A stretch of DNA of 64,000 bases from Uranotaenia lowii (lineage: Eukaryota; Arthropoda; Insecta; Diptera; Culicidae). Below are positions 22,993-34,328 of this stretch, in pieces. The position numbers were made by a program, and so were the translations under genes. Each line of letters opens with the position of its first letter. The first letter of the stretch is position 1. The notes beneath the pieces were generated by a model. That model had not been told where the DNA came from. It saw only the letters and a program-made list of their open reading frames with translations, and ran no database searches. The stretch spans positions 50,388,490-50,452,489 of the forward strand of contig NC_073691.1 in the NCBI RefSeq assembly GCF_029784155.1. Direction: 5' to 3'.

Positions 22993-25802
22993 CACGTTTG
23001 CCCTTGCTCTACTGTACCATCTAAAGTGAAAATTTTTATGGAAAATGCCTCTGCCTGTAATTCGATATGTTGAACTCGAAATCAATAATTTTTAACAGTT
23101 CATGAGTGTTTATACTGATGAAAGGTTTTATACTTTTAGAAGAAACCTTTTCACTAATGTTTCATCTCCATGATGGCTACCTATATTTATGAAGCAACAT
23201 TCCTATATACTTCAACCATCTTATCGTCAATGACATTTACTCAATTAGCAATCTTTTCAATTGTTCAACAAACCGTGGCACCATCCCAAGAGCTTGGCAA
23301 GGCCACACCAAGCATTAAGAAATAATCAAAGCGCATAATAAAAGAAAAAACGCCACGAAAAGACAGACGACGACGACAGCTTCAATGAGTTTCCTCAAGC
23401 TCCGTTCTTAGATAGATACAAAGATAGACGAATGGATGGCCACTCAAGCCAAAATCAATTCTATTTTATGGAACTGTACTTCACCAACTCTGACACACCG
23501 AGACGGCAGCGGGCAACCAAGTATAGAAATTTTTAATCAAAACACGAAATTTATAGCTCAATCCAAGAGGAAGCCGTGACCTAGGATGTTCCCGTTAGGG
23601 GTGGGATGGAAAGTCTCGATAATCTAATCTGCAGTTGTGTTTCTAGGATAGTTCAATCAATTTTTAAACGGTTTGAACTTAGCATTTTGGACTTTTTAAT
23701 TTTTTTTTAACTTCAAATTTTAACTTTAACTTTCTTCCTACATTACGATTTTTCTGTGAATAACGAATAATTTTTATGCCTTCAAGAACAACTGAATACT
23801 TTCTGAAAATTCGATTTCCTTTCATTCCATTTCCGATACCAACAATCAAAGAAACATATCTGTCTGCAAGTGTCCTTCATGGACTTACTACGAGTTATCA
23901 TCATCGTCACCATCAGCAAAGAAGCTTTCTCGTCGTCGTCTTTTCCGCAGTCAAAAAGAAGGTGTCACCAGAACCATATTTATTCCCTTGTCCTTGCTTG
24001 TGCAAGTCAAAATAGCACAAAACCAACTTCCGCGGCAAACTTTGAACAGAAGATGGTACAAAAACCAGCAGCTCCTGGAACAAAGTCATGAATGCAATTC
24101 ACTGCTGGCGTGGTACCGATTCGACTTGAAGACAGAACTTGCCTGGTGTCTTTGCCAAGCCCTGAATGACAACCGTGGAATGGGGGGACGATTGTCACCG
24201 ATTGACTGGAACGAATATGATACAGCCGTCGTCTTCATCATCCCCCCTTACCATCTTCCCCACCGACAATCTGTAAACCAGAAAAACTCCCTCCTCCAGT
24301 TTGTAGTTTTGCGGAAAATCGCGAAAATTGAGATTTGCTGCTCCCGATGCCGGTTTCCTGCTGAAAAGCGACAAGGAGCACCGTTTTACGATTTCGTTTT
24401 ACTTCCCGGAAAGAGCTAAACCCGTGCCGGAAAGGGGGGATGATGACTAGAACGTAGCCGGCTGCCATTACAGGGAAGCATATCTCGCCATCGCCTGAGA
24501 TGTTTGTTACTTTTGCAATGAATTTTTCCAATCTCTAAAAGAAGCACACGCTATGTCTGAATGTATGTATGAATGTAACAACCCGGGACCATTTCAGATT
24601 AGAACAATGAAATAAAAGTAATCGACAGCGGTTGTCGTCGACGTTTAGCTGGGCGCTGATATGAAGCGGCGCGGGTGCTGTTTTAGTAAAGGATGTAAGT
24701 AAGTAAGAGTTTTCCTGATACCGAAATGATACCAACCTGGAATAGTTTTATGAGGCAAACGTATGGGTTCCCGCTTTTACGATGGTAGATGGAGCGGAAA
24801 ATTTAAAGTTATCATATAATTCTGAGGGTTTATGACGAAGATATTTGAATGCAATTCGTCGTTGCAAAATGCACACTCCCTTGAAACAAATTTGATTTTC
24901 TTGGTTTTGAAAGGGTGTGTTGGGTTGGTTTTATTATTATACGACTAGCAAACATTTTGAAAGCATTTCAAGGAAGAGTTCAAAATAAAACGGTGTAACT
25001 GTTCTATTCTATTTTCTTCATTTAACGAGAAAAAGTTAAGTTTCCGAATACTTTGATTCGAAACCCGAAGTTTTTTTCATTCAACAAGAATATTTAGGAC
25101 TCTCATGTGCATGTTAAGGGTAACATGATATCTATTCCGAGTAAGATGGGAGCTAAATCTCGGTATCTTCAAAACCTTTATTCATTTAACAGAAATGTGT
25201 TTTAAAGAAGTGCTAAGAAATTTGTATTCCCATGACATGAAAAAAGTATTCAGCAATGTTTATTGAATGTTGTCAAGAATTAGGGAAGAATTAGAAGTCA
25301 CCAAGAGAAATTTTCGTCATGCAAGCAGAATAAAATATTAACATAATTTTCCCAACAATTTGACGATCAACTCTGCTTGTCACAATCGAAACTAGTCCTA
25401 TAGGGTTTTTTTTCATGATATTTCATTCAAATCAAGATGGAGGTTTATTTTGCTTGCTTGTATGGAAATCCTCTACAAAAATAGGGCAAAAACAATGGAA
25501 ATGGCCCAACTTCCAAAAAATTCCAAATCTTTTCGTAGCGACTGTTCACAGTTAAACTCTTCAGAACTTGTTAAACAGATATCTGAAACTTGACAAAAAA
25601 TGCCAAGAAAAAAACCTGGATACCAGGGAAAATTGCTTCGAAAAACTTTGAAAATTAGATTTATTCGAGTTTTCAGCGTTTTCTCATCCTTGACATGTTT
25701 TTTTTTTACTCATAACTTGATTTGAAAAGCTTGCAACAATATGCGTGCAAAATTTATAGTTTTGATAGATTTCCTGGATAATGTTTTAAAATTGAATTTT
25801 TC
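22993..25802. other. Single-copy-looking region with a GC-richer core
   Basis: About 23,250-24,800 is GC-richer and has the longest non-repeat open frame of the region (plus 23,988-24,419, 143 codons). It is overlapped by other frames on both strands and shows no recognisable domain, signal peptide or codon-use argument for coding. 24,900-25,800 is AT-rich with nothing recognised. Confidence 0.4.
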
Positions 25803-25815
25803 ATCTTAATCAATT

Positions 25816-25991
25816 TTGTTTGTGTGTCAGTTGCTTCCTGAGCCGATGTCCGTGAGTTCGAGCCCAAGAGTAAACATCGAACACAGTTGTACCGGATAAG
25901 TTTTTCAATAACGATCGGCCAACTGCAACGTTGATAAAGTCGCGAATGCCATAAAGATGGTAAAACGACTATAATCGAAACAAAAAAAAAA
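25816..25991 (+). mobile_element. tRNA-derived SINE with 13-bp target duplication
   Basis: The body contains a tRNA-like B box (GAGTTCGAGCCC, near 25,853-25,864) in a head beginning TTGTTTGTGTGTCAG, then an unrelated tail ('agtaaacatcgaacacagtt', 'accggataagtttttcaa', 'atgccataaagatggtaaaa') ending in an A-rich tract. It is flanked by the perfect 13-bp direct repeat ATCTTAATCAATT (25,803-25,815 and 25,992-26,004). B box, 3' A-run and target duplication together define a LINE-mobilised SINE. The A box is degenerate, so the head may be slightly 5'-truncated. Confidence 0.85.
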
Positions 25992-26004
25992 ATCTTAATC
26001 AATT

Positions 26005-28141
26005 AATATCTTATGTATGGTAACTCCTACCTTTAAATTTCAGGGCGGTGCTAAGATCTTGCCCATGGGTGGTTTTTTGAAAATCAAATTTAACAAGAAA
26101 TAATAACAATCTAAAATATTCACAATAAATAAGAAAATTGATTTCTACCATTTTCTAACTGTTGACCATCACACAAACTCAACAAGAAAAATTGATAAAA
26201 TTCTAAAAAAATGGAATCAAAGTTCAAATGAATGCAGTTTTTAGCAAGTCGCTAATGAACTATTCAAAATTATGTTCCCTTTTCTGTGCAAGATATTTCT
26301 TTATTTTCGAAATTTAGAAAAATATCATTTAAAGGTATTATGACATTACTGTAGGTAAACGAGAGAAAAGTTTTTTTTACTAAATTTGATTTTTGCTTTA
26401 AAAAAATTAAAAGAAAAAGTTCATTTTGGCTTAGAACTTCTTTATTAATTCGTTAGAACTCCCGTACATCATCGTGTACATCAAATACAATTTTAAATTA
26501 TTTTTTAAGCTTTCAAAAAAAATGTTTAGATTAGTTTTGACAAAATTTACTCAAATAACTTAAACGCTAAAAACATAATAAAAATGATTTGATGACAATT
26601 TTTGTTTGATGTTGCAAATAAAGAGCAAAACTTCTCGAATAATTGGGGCGATATGGAAAGTTAATCTTATTGGAATTTGATAATCGGGACTTAACTTCTA
26701 TCAACAAGGGCCTTGTGTTTACTTTGCAAAAAAAAAAACGGATCAAATATTGATGAAAATCACTTTTCTGATTTTTGTCTGCCCAATTTCCCATAGAGGG
26801 TAAAAATCTCAATTTTATTCTTTTTTCAGTTGAACGAATGCTCACTTTGCATTTAATTATGGAAATCTGACTCAAATAACCAAGTGATTTTGGTTTTCAG
26901 CAATTCTTGTTAGAATCTGTAGTTAATTTAAAGATCTTGTCTGAAAAAAAATATTGAGTCGCTGTTAAAAAAAACTCAAATAAATAAAATAAAATTTTAT
27001 TTAAATCATGGATTCTTTTGACAAAACAAGTGCAACGTTTATTTTAAAACGTTTTTTTGAGAAATTTAAAAAAGACAGCCCTTGAAACTTACCCAATAAA
27101 TATACAAAATTTCAGTTTCTGGAACAATGCAAAGTAAAGTTAGTTAGGGCTACGATAAAAGAGATAATCATAGCGTCGTGGATTAAGTTCAAAAATTGGG
27201 TATACAAAACGTTAAAAAGAGTTATTCCAGAAGATAGTAAATAGCTATTTTAACTATCATGATGGAAAAAATCGAAGAATTGTTTTAACAACTAGGTTTA
27301 TGAACCATATTGAAGTCTCCCTCAAACAACGATGTGAGAGAATGTAAAAAAAATTCTATCGAACAAATCTGAAACAACTCCAAAATGAGTTGCTGAATCT
27401 TTTTTATGTGCTAAGATAGGATTAACAAGAGTATTGTCATAAACTTAGATTGTAACTTGCTTATTTTATTAAATGTTTTGTAATTTGAACCATTTTTTGT
27501 AAATTATTTGGGTTTTCTAAAAAGTAAAAAAAAACACGTTTGACCTTTAAGCCTTAGTTGAATAGGTTTATTTTGTATTAGATTGGTTTGAAATACCTTT
27601 CCATCTGTTATTAAATATTTCCACTATCATAATCTGAACCCAATCATGAATAAACATCGGCAGAAATATTTCAAAAACAATGCGATAAATGACCATATCT
27701 CCCATAGAACTGCATCTCTGTCCTTATCAATATAATGTTTGCTAATGTCTCTAAAACGTGTTTTTCACGAAACCCTTTTAATATTAAAAACACAACATTT
27801 AGTAGAAGCGATCTAATGCCAATGCCAATCAATTAAAATTTTCATATGATACCTTTCAGTGTTGAATAAAATTTGTATAAATATTTGCACTGAAATTTTT
27901 GAAGTTGAGAATAAAGCTAAAAAAGCTACGAAAATTTGACTATTCGAAACGAAAAGAATTAATCATTAAGAAACATTTTTGATAATTTCAATCAAATTTG
28001 GAGTTTGATTAAACTTTTATATATGCTCAAACAATTGAAAAAAAATTGAAAAAATTTAAATTTCATTTTCAACCTTCAGAAAAGTTCATATTTTAAAAAA
28101 AATTAATAAATTCACTTGGATTTTTTTATCCAGTACCTACC
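26005..28141. other. AT-rich spacer, no feature seen
   Basis: A and T runs dominate. Open frames are 102 codons or shorter and motif-free, and no repeat partner was noticed. Confidence 0.45.
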
Positions 28142-28657
28142 AGTTTTGGCGTTACCATCCACACAGCAAAAAAAAATGTAACGCTGGATGATGTAATTTG
28201 TGGAGACGACGTAGTGTTAGGGCTTTTTGTTGTTATAATACATCTAAACGACGTACGCGAATGCGAACATGTCGTGTAGTGTAATATCACAACCTTCTAT
28301 GTGATATCGTATCAAGTAGTCAATGTTTTCCTCAATTGACGTTCAAATGTTATTCATTTCAAAAAGGAAGAAACGGATTACGGACCTAAGCTGTATTTGT
28401 TTGGCTTGTAAGTACAACTAAAATTTTATAAAAATGTAAGCAAAACCATAGCTTCAAATATAATGTGATTATTTTTCATTTTTAGGCAGATTCGGCAGGT
28501 TGGCATTTGCGGGTCAAAAATAATTCAATAATAATCAAACAGCCGGGTACATCAAGAAAATGTAATATTAGGTACCATTTGCGACTCAAGTTATGTGCAG
28601 GTATTTGATGTAATATCACAACACTTTTTTTGCTGTGCAGTTGATAACGCCAAAACT
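28142..28657. repeat. 13-bp inverted pair enclosing the 28.2-kb TIR element
   Basis: AGTTTTGGCGTTA (28,142-28,154) and TAACGCCAAAACT (28,645-28,657) are exact complements lying 7 nt outside each end of the enclosed element. With the element and one CA removed they would form a 13-bp stem with a 12-nt loop. Confidence 0.7.
28162..28637. mobile_element. TIR element CACAGCAAAAAAA, 476 bp, CA flanks
   Basis: The left end CACAGCAAAAAAAA and right end TTTTTTTGCTGTG are complementary, with CA on both outer sides (28,160-28,161 and 28,638-28,639). Subterminal motifs 'gtaatatcacaac' and 'gtgatatcg' recur near both ends. A GTAAGT (28,409) followed by TTTCATTTTTAG (ending 28,486) resembles a 78-nt intron, but no convincing exon frame surrounds it. 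It shares end design with the elements at 47,603 and 61,685. Confidence 0.7.
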
Positions 28658-28884
28658 AAAGTTTTTTTTTTTTGCTAAATGGTGGAACTGCTTTCAATTC
28701 AATTTTAAAACCGATTTGCAAAAACAATCCCTTGTTTTTTGAAAACAAGAATTAAATTAGTTTTTTTTTTAATCAAGGTCCTTAATCAGTCTGAATGAAA
28801 AGGATTTTTAAGTAGACGTCTGTTTTTATTACATTTGATGTCATTTTTTATCATCGCAAAAAAATATATAATTTTCATCATATG

Positions 28885-30145
28885 AGGGTAAGCTACCCTA
28901 CTTTGGACCCTTCAAGCTGTGGTATTTAAATAATCATGTTTTTATCATCAATTGGCGAGAGGTTTATATTTTTCAGGAAATTCATTTATAGCCATGATCT
29001 TATTTGCAAATTTAAATGAGAATTTTAAACATAGGTTTCGCCGTTATTAAAAGATTTACAAAGATATGGATGATCGAAATTTTCATCATTAAACTTACTG
29101 ATCCTTTTTAAATAATGAACTGGTACCTTTCATTAAACTAAGAACCTAATTCTTTTTTTTTAATTCTTTCGAAAAAAAAAACATATCTAAATTCATCAAA
29201 AATGTTATCTTCAATCAAATTTTATCATTAAAAAGTAATACAGGTTTTAAACGATTGAAAACACATTAATTGTTATGAATATCTCACTCAAACACTTTCA
29301 CTCTCCGTTAACTCTATCAGCAAAACGATAGCTGAAACTCTTTTGTTCTAACTTAATTGTATTTTATTTGCTCAAAGCTGACAATAACTTTAGAAATGTT
29401 CAATATTGGTTCTGAATTATGCCCAACAAAATGTGATTTGAAGATCTTTTTTTAATACCCACATGAAAAAAATATAATTATTTTTTTTAATATTTAAATC
29501 GTAAGAGTATAACAAGAACTTTAAAATACCACACTTTCAATGCAATAGTAAACTCTCAATGTTTTTTGGGATAAAAATTTTCAAAATGTATTTTATGGGT
29601 TTAATTGATTCCTAGAGTCCATGAAAATATATTTTTCTTCTGAATGGATCGTGATCATTGGTTATTATGAAATAACTAATATTTGTCAAAAAACTAATGT
29701 TTATTCAGTTATCATCTGTTTATAAGGATTCAAAATACTGTATTTATCTATAAACTAGAAAATTGCGCCTTAAAGTATGCAATTAGTCTAGGGAAGTAGA
29801 CAATTTTTAAAAATTCTCTTTGCCGGATACTTACAAACTGTGAAATGAGAACTAATATGGCAAGAATAGGTTACGGGCCATTTATCTTTGGATTTGTCTA
29901 GATTTTTTCATGAGGTCAGGGCATCCTGAATGAACCATCAAGTCTTCTTTAACTGAAAAAATATATCATATTTTTGTCTCACGCTTTTTTGTCTCAATGC
30001 TTCTAGATTATCTACGGGTTCTTTTGGTTGGAGCATGTAAACTTAAAATTACACGCTGTCAGAAAATGAAAAATACGTCGAGTTACTAAAATTCCCAAAG
30101 AGATATGATGCAAATAAGAAAAGGGGATCAAGCATCCCAATTCTG
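28885..30145 (+). mobile_element. Dispersed repeat, copy 1 (second copy at 48.6 kb)
   Basis: About 29,450-30,110 aligns colinearly in the same orientation with about 48,880-49,490. Examples are 'ggttattatgaaataactaatattt' here against 'ggttattattaaattactaatattt' there, 'gcaatt'-rich segments and TTACAAACTNTGNAATGAGAACTAATATGG. The left boundary (GGGTAAGCTACCCTACTTTGGACCC) and right boundary (GGGGATCAAGCATCCC) recall a shared terminal motif, GAGGCTACTTGACCC, in copy 2. No open frame. Probably an old non-autonomous DNA element. Confidence 0.65.
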
Positions 30146-32510
30146 CCCTGCAGTTTTGCAAGGCACCTATAAATAGCGTTTCCATCTAAACTTCGCCTCA
30201 AGAATTTGATACGGGCTCAAGATAAAACTCAATATAATTTTATTCATCGATCGTTAAGTTACGCGAAATAGAGCCCAACAAACGTTAACCATTTCAGAAA
30301 CAATTTTGCGATAGTTCCGGTAACGTAACTTGACTCTGATATGACTACTTCTATGACCTGAGGTTTAACCCTCTAGCTTTCATCTTGTGAATACAACATT
30401 TTCAAAGACTATCCCAAACATTAATGAATTGGAAAAAAAGGACTGAAACTTATTGAAAGCACCTTGACAGAAATTGTTACCTCAATTTTTAATATACTAG
30501 TTAAAGGGTTCAAAAGAATAGCAAAGTTTTGCAGACTCCTGCAATCAGCATCTTGGTTCAAATCTCGCCTGGTTTCATATTAGGAATTCTTTGCTGAAGG
30601 TTCTCCCATAAATATTATTGGAATATGACGACACAAAGCGAGCACAAAGCTTTTGGACGTGGTCAGGATCCCGAAACTTTATGCCTTCAGCCGGAATGTA
30701 TGCAAAATACTGACTGGGCCAAGACAGTTTCCTTCGTTGGTACCCGGTTGAGTTCACTGGAAGCTGGAACTGCAACTCCTTCTTTCAAAATCGTTGCAAG
30801 GAAAAATATTCTCAGAATCGGTGAGGAGGAAAATTGAACAATCTTATCGTTTGGTTTATCTTTGGAACATGAATTCCGTCTCGCCAAGCCCGATGATTCT
30901 TGGCGTTTCTGTTACAGGATCAATGTTCAAAGGGATATTTTACTTAACCGCAAAAAGGAAATGCTTTTGGTGTTCTCAATAAATTGAGAAAGATTTAACA
31001 AACAAAGTTGTACTAGAATGATTTTTGTTTTGGCAACAAAAATGAACAAAACTTGGATGAGTAACAAATAGGATATTCACATCTTAAGTGCTTTGAATAA
31101 ACTTTTCAAATTTTGTTGCCAATTTTGGTCATGTTAGCGAAAAATGTCCTTCATGATGGTGACAATATTTATATGTTAAAAAAAAGAGATTTATTTAATC
31201 AAAAAATTTTCTGTTACATAAAAAATCTAAAAAAAAATATCTTCATAAGAATTGTAGTAAGTATCGACAATACAAATTCAGGAACCATTTGTCAAATTGT
31301 AGTACAATATTGGAAGTAATGTGAGAGTTCAATTGAACAAGCTTGACATTCTGGAATTCAACAATTGCACTTATCCAAACCCTGTCTGTCAATTGATGGT
31401 TTCTGCAAAATTCGTGGATACAACTCGAAGTTAATTTAATTAAAATCCCCAACCCCGGCTTGGAAACCTTAAACCTGGCCAAGATACCAAATTGAAGTGA
31501 CAATCTGCTCGATCTGGTTAGTTGTCTTTACTCGACCAGATAAGATTCAAACAACTTAGGGTGAAGCGGCTTTGTTTTAGTTCATTCACCAAAACTTGAA
31601 AAATTGGGATTGATTTAGTTTAAGCATAAAATTTGTTTGATTTTTTAAAAGTAGATATACATTTTAAAATTTGTGCATCAACCCCACCACAACTTTTCAA
31701 AAAGGGAGTATTCACACATACCCCAAGTAAAGTAAACAATTATTTTAGACCGTCTAGGAGCTCTAATCGAAGAGCCAAATCCCTTCTTTGCTTAGGATAG
31801 TACAACAAAGGCGGTTTTCTCTAAAGGAGCAACATCTTAAGATTTCTGCAAGGCTCCCCGGATTCAATTTGTGGTTTTTCGGTGACCCATCAGCACGTAC
31901 TCAGCTAACTTCTTCTCATGTACTTTCAGTTCAAATGTTCAAATGGCTGTCAAACGAAACGAAACAAACATATTGACTGCCAGACAACGGAGAGCAGATT
32001 AAAACTCTTCCTCCTTGGGGAAGATTTGATCAAATGTGAGTATGTGTAGAATGTAACAAGATTATCGAAATGGTTGTTTCGGGAATGTGACGCGCTGCTG
32101 CGGTCAGCTTTCAAGATTTCAAGAAGCCAGACGCTATTGATGGGGCTCCTATTTTGGTTGATTCAAAACTACCACGCTAATGGAAAATCCTTAATTGAAT
32201 CTAGGCAAACTAAGAACACAATTGACAAGCATTACTAAGGATATTTCGCAAATTCCTTCGCCATTCCAAGGATTAATCTTGAACCATCAAAATGTTATCA
32301 TGTTGACATGAAACAAAGAAAATGTTTTATTAGAAATATTAAATTAGGCATCTCAAACCAACCAAGTTCAACATCATGAATACTGAACTCCTATAAAATC
32401 TGAAAGCATCGTATTTTACGTAGAATCAAAATATGTATGTACGTTTTTTTTTCAACGCTCATCTTCTAAAAAATTTGAAGTTTTTATTGAGTTTTTTGAG
32501 CATTTTATTC
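30146..32510. other. Spacer of mixed composition, no gene recognised
   Basis: 30,500-31,000 and 31,480-32,260 are GC-richer than the surroundings. Short frames (for example plus 30,625-30,837 and 31,788-31,976, 62-70 codons) carry no motif I can name. TTGGTTCAAATCTCGCCT near 30,552 weakly resembles a tRNA B box but has no supporting context. Confidence 0.35.
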
Positions 32511-32604
32511 ATGGCGACCGTCATAATTGTAACGCCTTTCGAACAACAAAATTAAAATATTCAATAAAATAAAAAGTTTTTCAATACTGTCGGTCGCCAT
32601 GAAA
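32511..32604. repeat. Short hairpin, CATGGCGACCG arms
   Basis: TTCATGGCGACCGTCA (near 32,510) and TGTCGGTCGCCATGAA (near 32,590) form an almost perfect 15-16 bp stem with a loop of about 60 nt that is itself AT-rich. It could be a tiny MITE or a structured site; no flanking duplication was noticed. Confidence 0.5.
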
Positions 32605-32688
32605 CTGTTAAATACGTTATCCTGCCGCTAGACTAAAAAGATATTTATCTAGACTAAGAAGATATACAAAAACTCAGTAAGAAAAAGC

Positions 32689-32739
32689 TTCAAACTAAGT
32701 CAAACTAAGTCAAACTAAGTCAAACTAAGTCAAACTAAT
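32689..32739. repeat. 10-bp tandem repeat TCAAACTAAG, five units
   Basis: Five consecutive, nearly identical units of TCAAACTAAG lie 40 bp upstream of the 9-bp satellite. The shared 'tcaaa' core hints at a related origin, but the unit length differs. Confidence 0.8.
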
Positions 32740-32778
32740 TCGAAAGATTCTTATAAGAACTTAACAACCATTTGAAAA

Positions 32779-34328
32779 CTGTCAAAATTGTCAAAATTGT
32801 CAAAACTGTCAAAATTGTCAAAACTGTCAAAATTGTCAAAATCGTCAAAATTGTTAAAATTGTCAAAATTGTCAAAATTGTCAAAATTGTCAAAATTGTC
32901 AAAATTGTCAAAATTGTCAAAATTGTCAAAATTGTCAAAATTGTCAAAATTGTCAAAATTGTCAAAATTGTCAAAATTGTCAAAATTGTCGAAATTGTCA
33001 AAATTGTCAAAATTGTCAAAATTGTCAAAATTGTTCAAATTGTCAAAATTGTCAAAATTGTCAAAATTGTCAAAATTGTCAAAATTGTCAAAATTGTCAA
33101 AATTGTCAAAATTGTCAAAATTGTCAAAATTGTCAAAATTGTCAAAATTGTCAAAATTGTCAAAATTGTCAAAATTGTCAAAATTGTCAAAATTGTCAAA
33201 ATTGTCAAAATTGTCAAAATTGTCAAAATTGTCAAAATTGTCAAAATTGTCAAAATTGTCAAAATTGTCAAAATTGTCAAAATTGTCAAAATTGTCAAAA
33301 TTGTCAAAATTGTCAAAATTGTCAAAATTGTCAAAATTGTCAAAATTGTCAAAATTGTCAAAATTGTCAAAATTGTCAAAATTGTCAAAATTGTCAAAAT
33401 TGTCAAAATTGTCAAAATTGTCAAAATTGTCAAAATTGTCAAAATTGTCAAAATTGTCAAAATTGTCAAAATTGTCAAAATTGTCAAAATTGTCAAAATT
33501 GTCAAAATTGTCAAAATTGTCAAAATTGTCAAAATTGTCGAAATTGTCAAAATTGTCAAAATTGTCAAAATTGTCAAAATTGTCAAAATTGTCAAAATTG
33601 TCAAAATTGTCAAAATTGTCAAAATTGTCAAAATTGTCAAAATTGTCAAAATTGTCAAAATTGTCAAAATTGTCAAAATTGTCAAAATTGTCAAAATTGT
33701 CAAAATTGTCAAAATTGTCAAAATTGTTAAAATTGTCAAAATTGTCAAAATTGTCAAAATTGTCAAAATTGTCAAAATTGTCAAAATTGTCAAAATTGTC
33801 AAAATTGTCAAAATTGTCAAAACTGTCAAATTGTCAAAATTGTCAAAATTGTCAAAATTGTCAAAATTGTCAAAATTGTCAAAATTGTCAAAATTGTCAA
33901 AATTGTCAAAATTGTCAAAATTGTCAAAATTGTCAAAATTGTCAAAATTGTCAAAATTGTCAAAATTGTCAAAATTGTCAAAATTGTCAAAATTGTCAAA
34001 ATTGTCAAAATTGTCAAAATTGTCAAAATTGTCAAAATTGTCAAAATTGTCAAAATTGTCAAAATTGTCAAAATTGTCAAAATTGTCAAAATTGTCAAAA
34101 TTGTCAAAATTGTCAAAATTGTCAAAATTGTCAAAATTGTCGAAATTGTCAAAATTGTCAAAATTGTCAAAATTGTCAAAATTGTCAAAATTGTCAAAAT
34201 TGTCAAAATTGTCAAAATTGTCAAAATTGTCAAAATTTTCAAAATTGTCAAAATTGTCAAAATTGTCAAAATTGTCAAAATTGTCAAAATTGTCAAAATT
34301 GTCAAAATTGTCGAAATTGTCAAAATTG
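32779..34328. repeat. 9-bp satellite (TTGTCAAAA)n, about 172 units
   Basis: About 1.55 kb of the unit TTGTCAAAA is repeated with very few variants. Variant units (CTGTCAAAA, a CGTC, a TTGTT, TTGTCGAAA) cluster at the left edge and are rare elsewhere. One 8-bp unit near 33,822-33,829 shifts the phase. Because the period is divisible by three and lacks stops, all three plus frames and two minus frames stay open, producing apparent 522-codon ORFs of Val-Lys-Ile, Ser-Lys-Leu or Gln-Asn-Cys repeats. These are artefacts of the repeat and not genes. Confidence 0.97.

Noticed and set aside
23988..24419. 143-codon plus-strand ORF in the GC-richer block
   Set aside because: No domain, overlapping frames on both strands and no splice or homology support; kept only as part of the anonymous region.
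30540..30580. Second tRNA-like B box (TTGGTTCAAATCTCGCCT)
   Set aside because: No A box, no tRNA fold, no A-tail and no flanking duplication were found.
32779..34328. CRISPR-like array
   Set aside because: The units are contiguous with no spacers, only 9 bp long, and the genome is animal.
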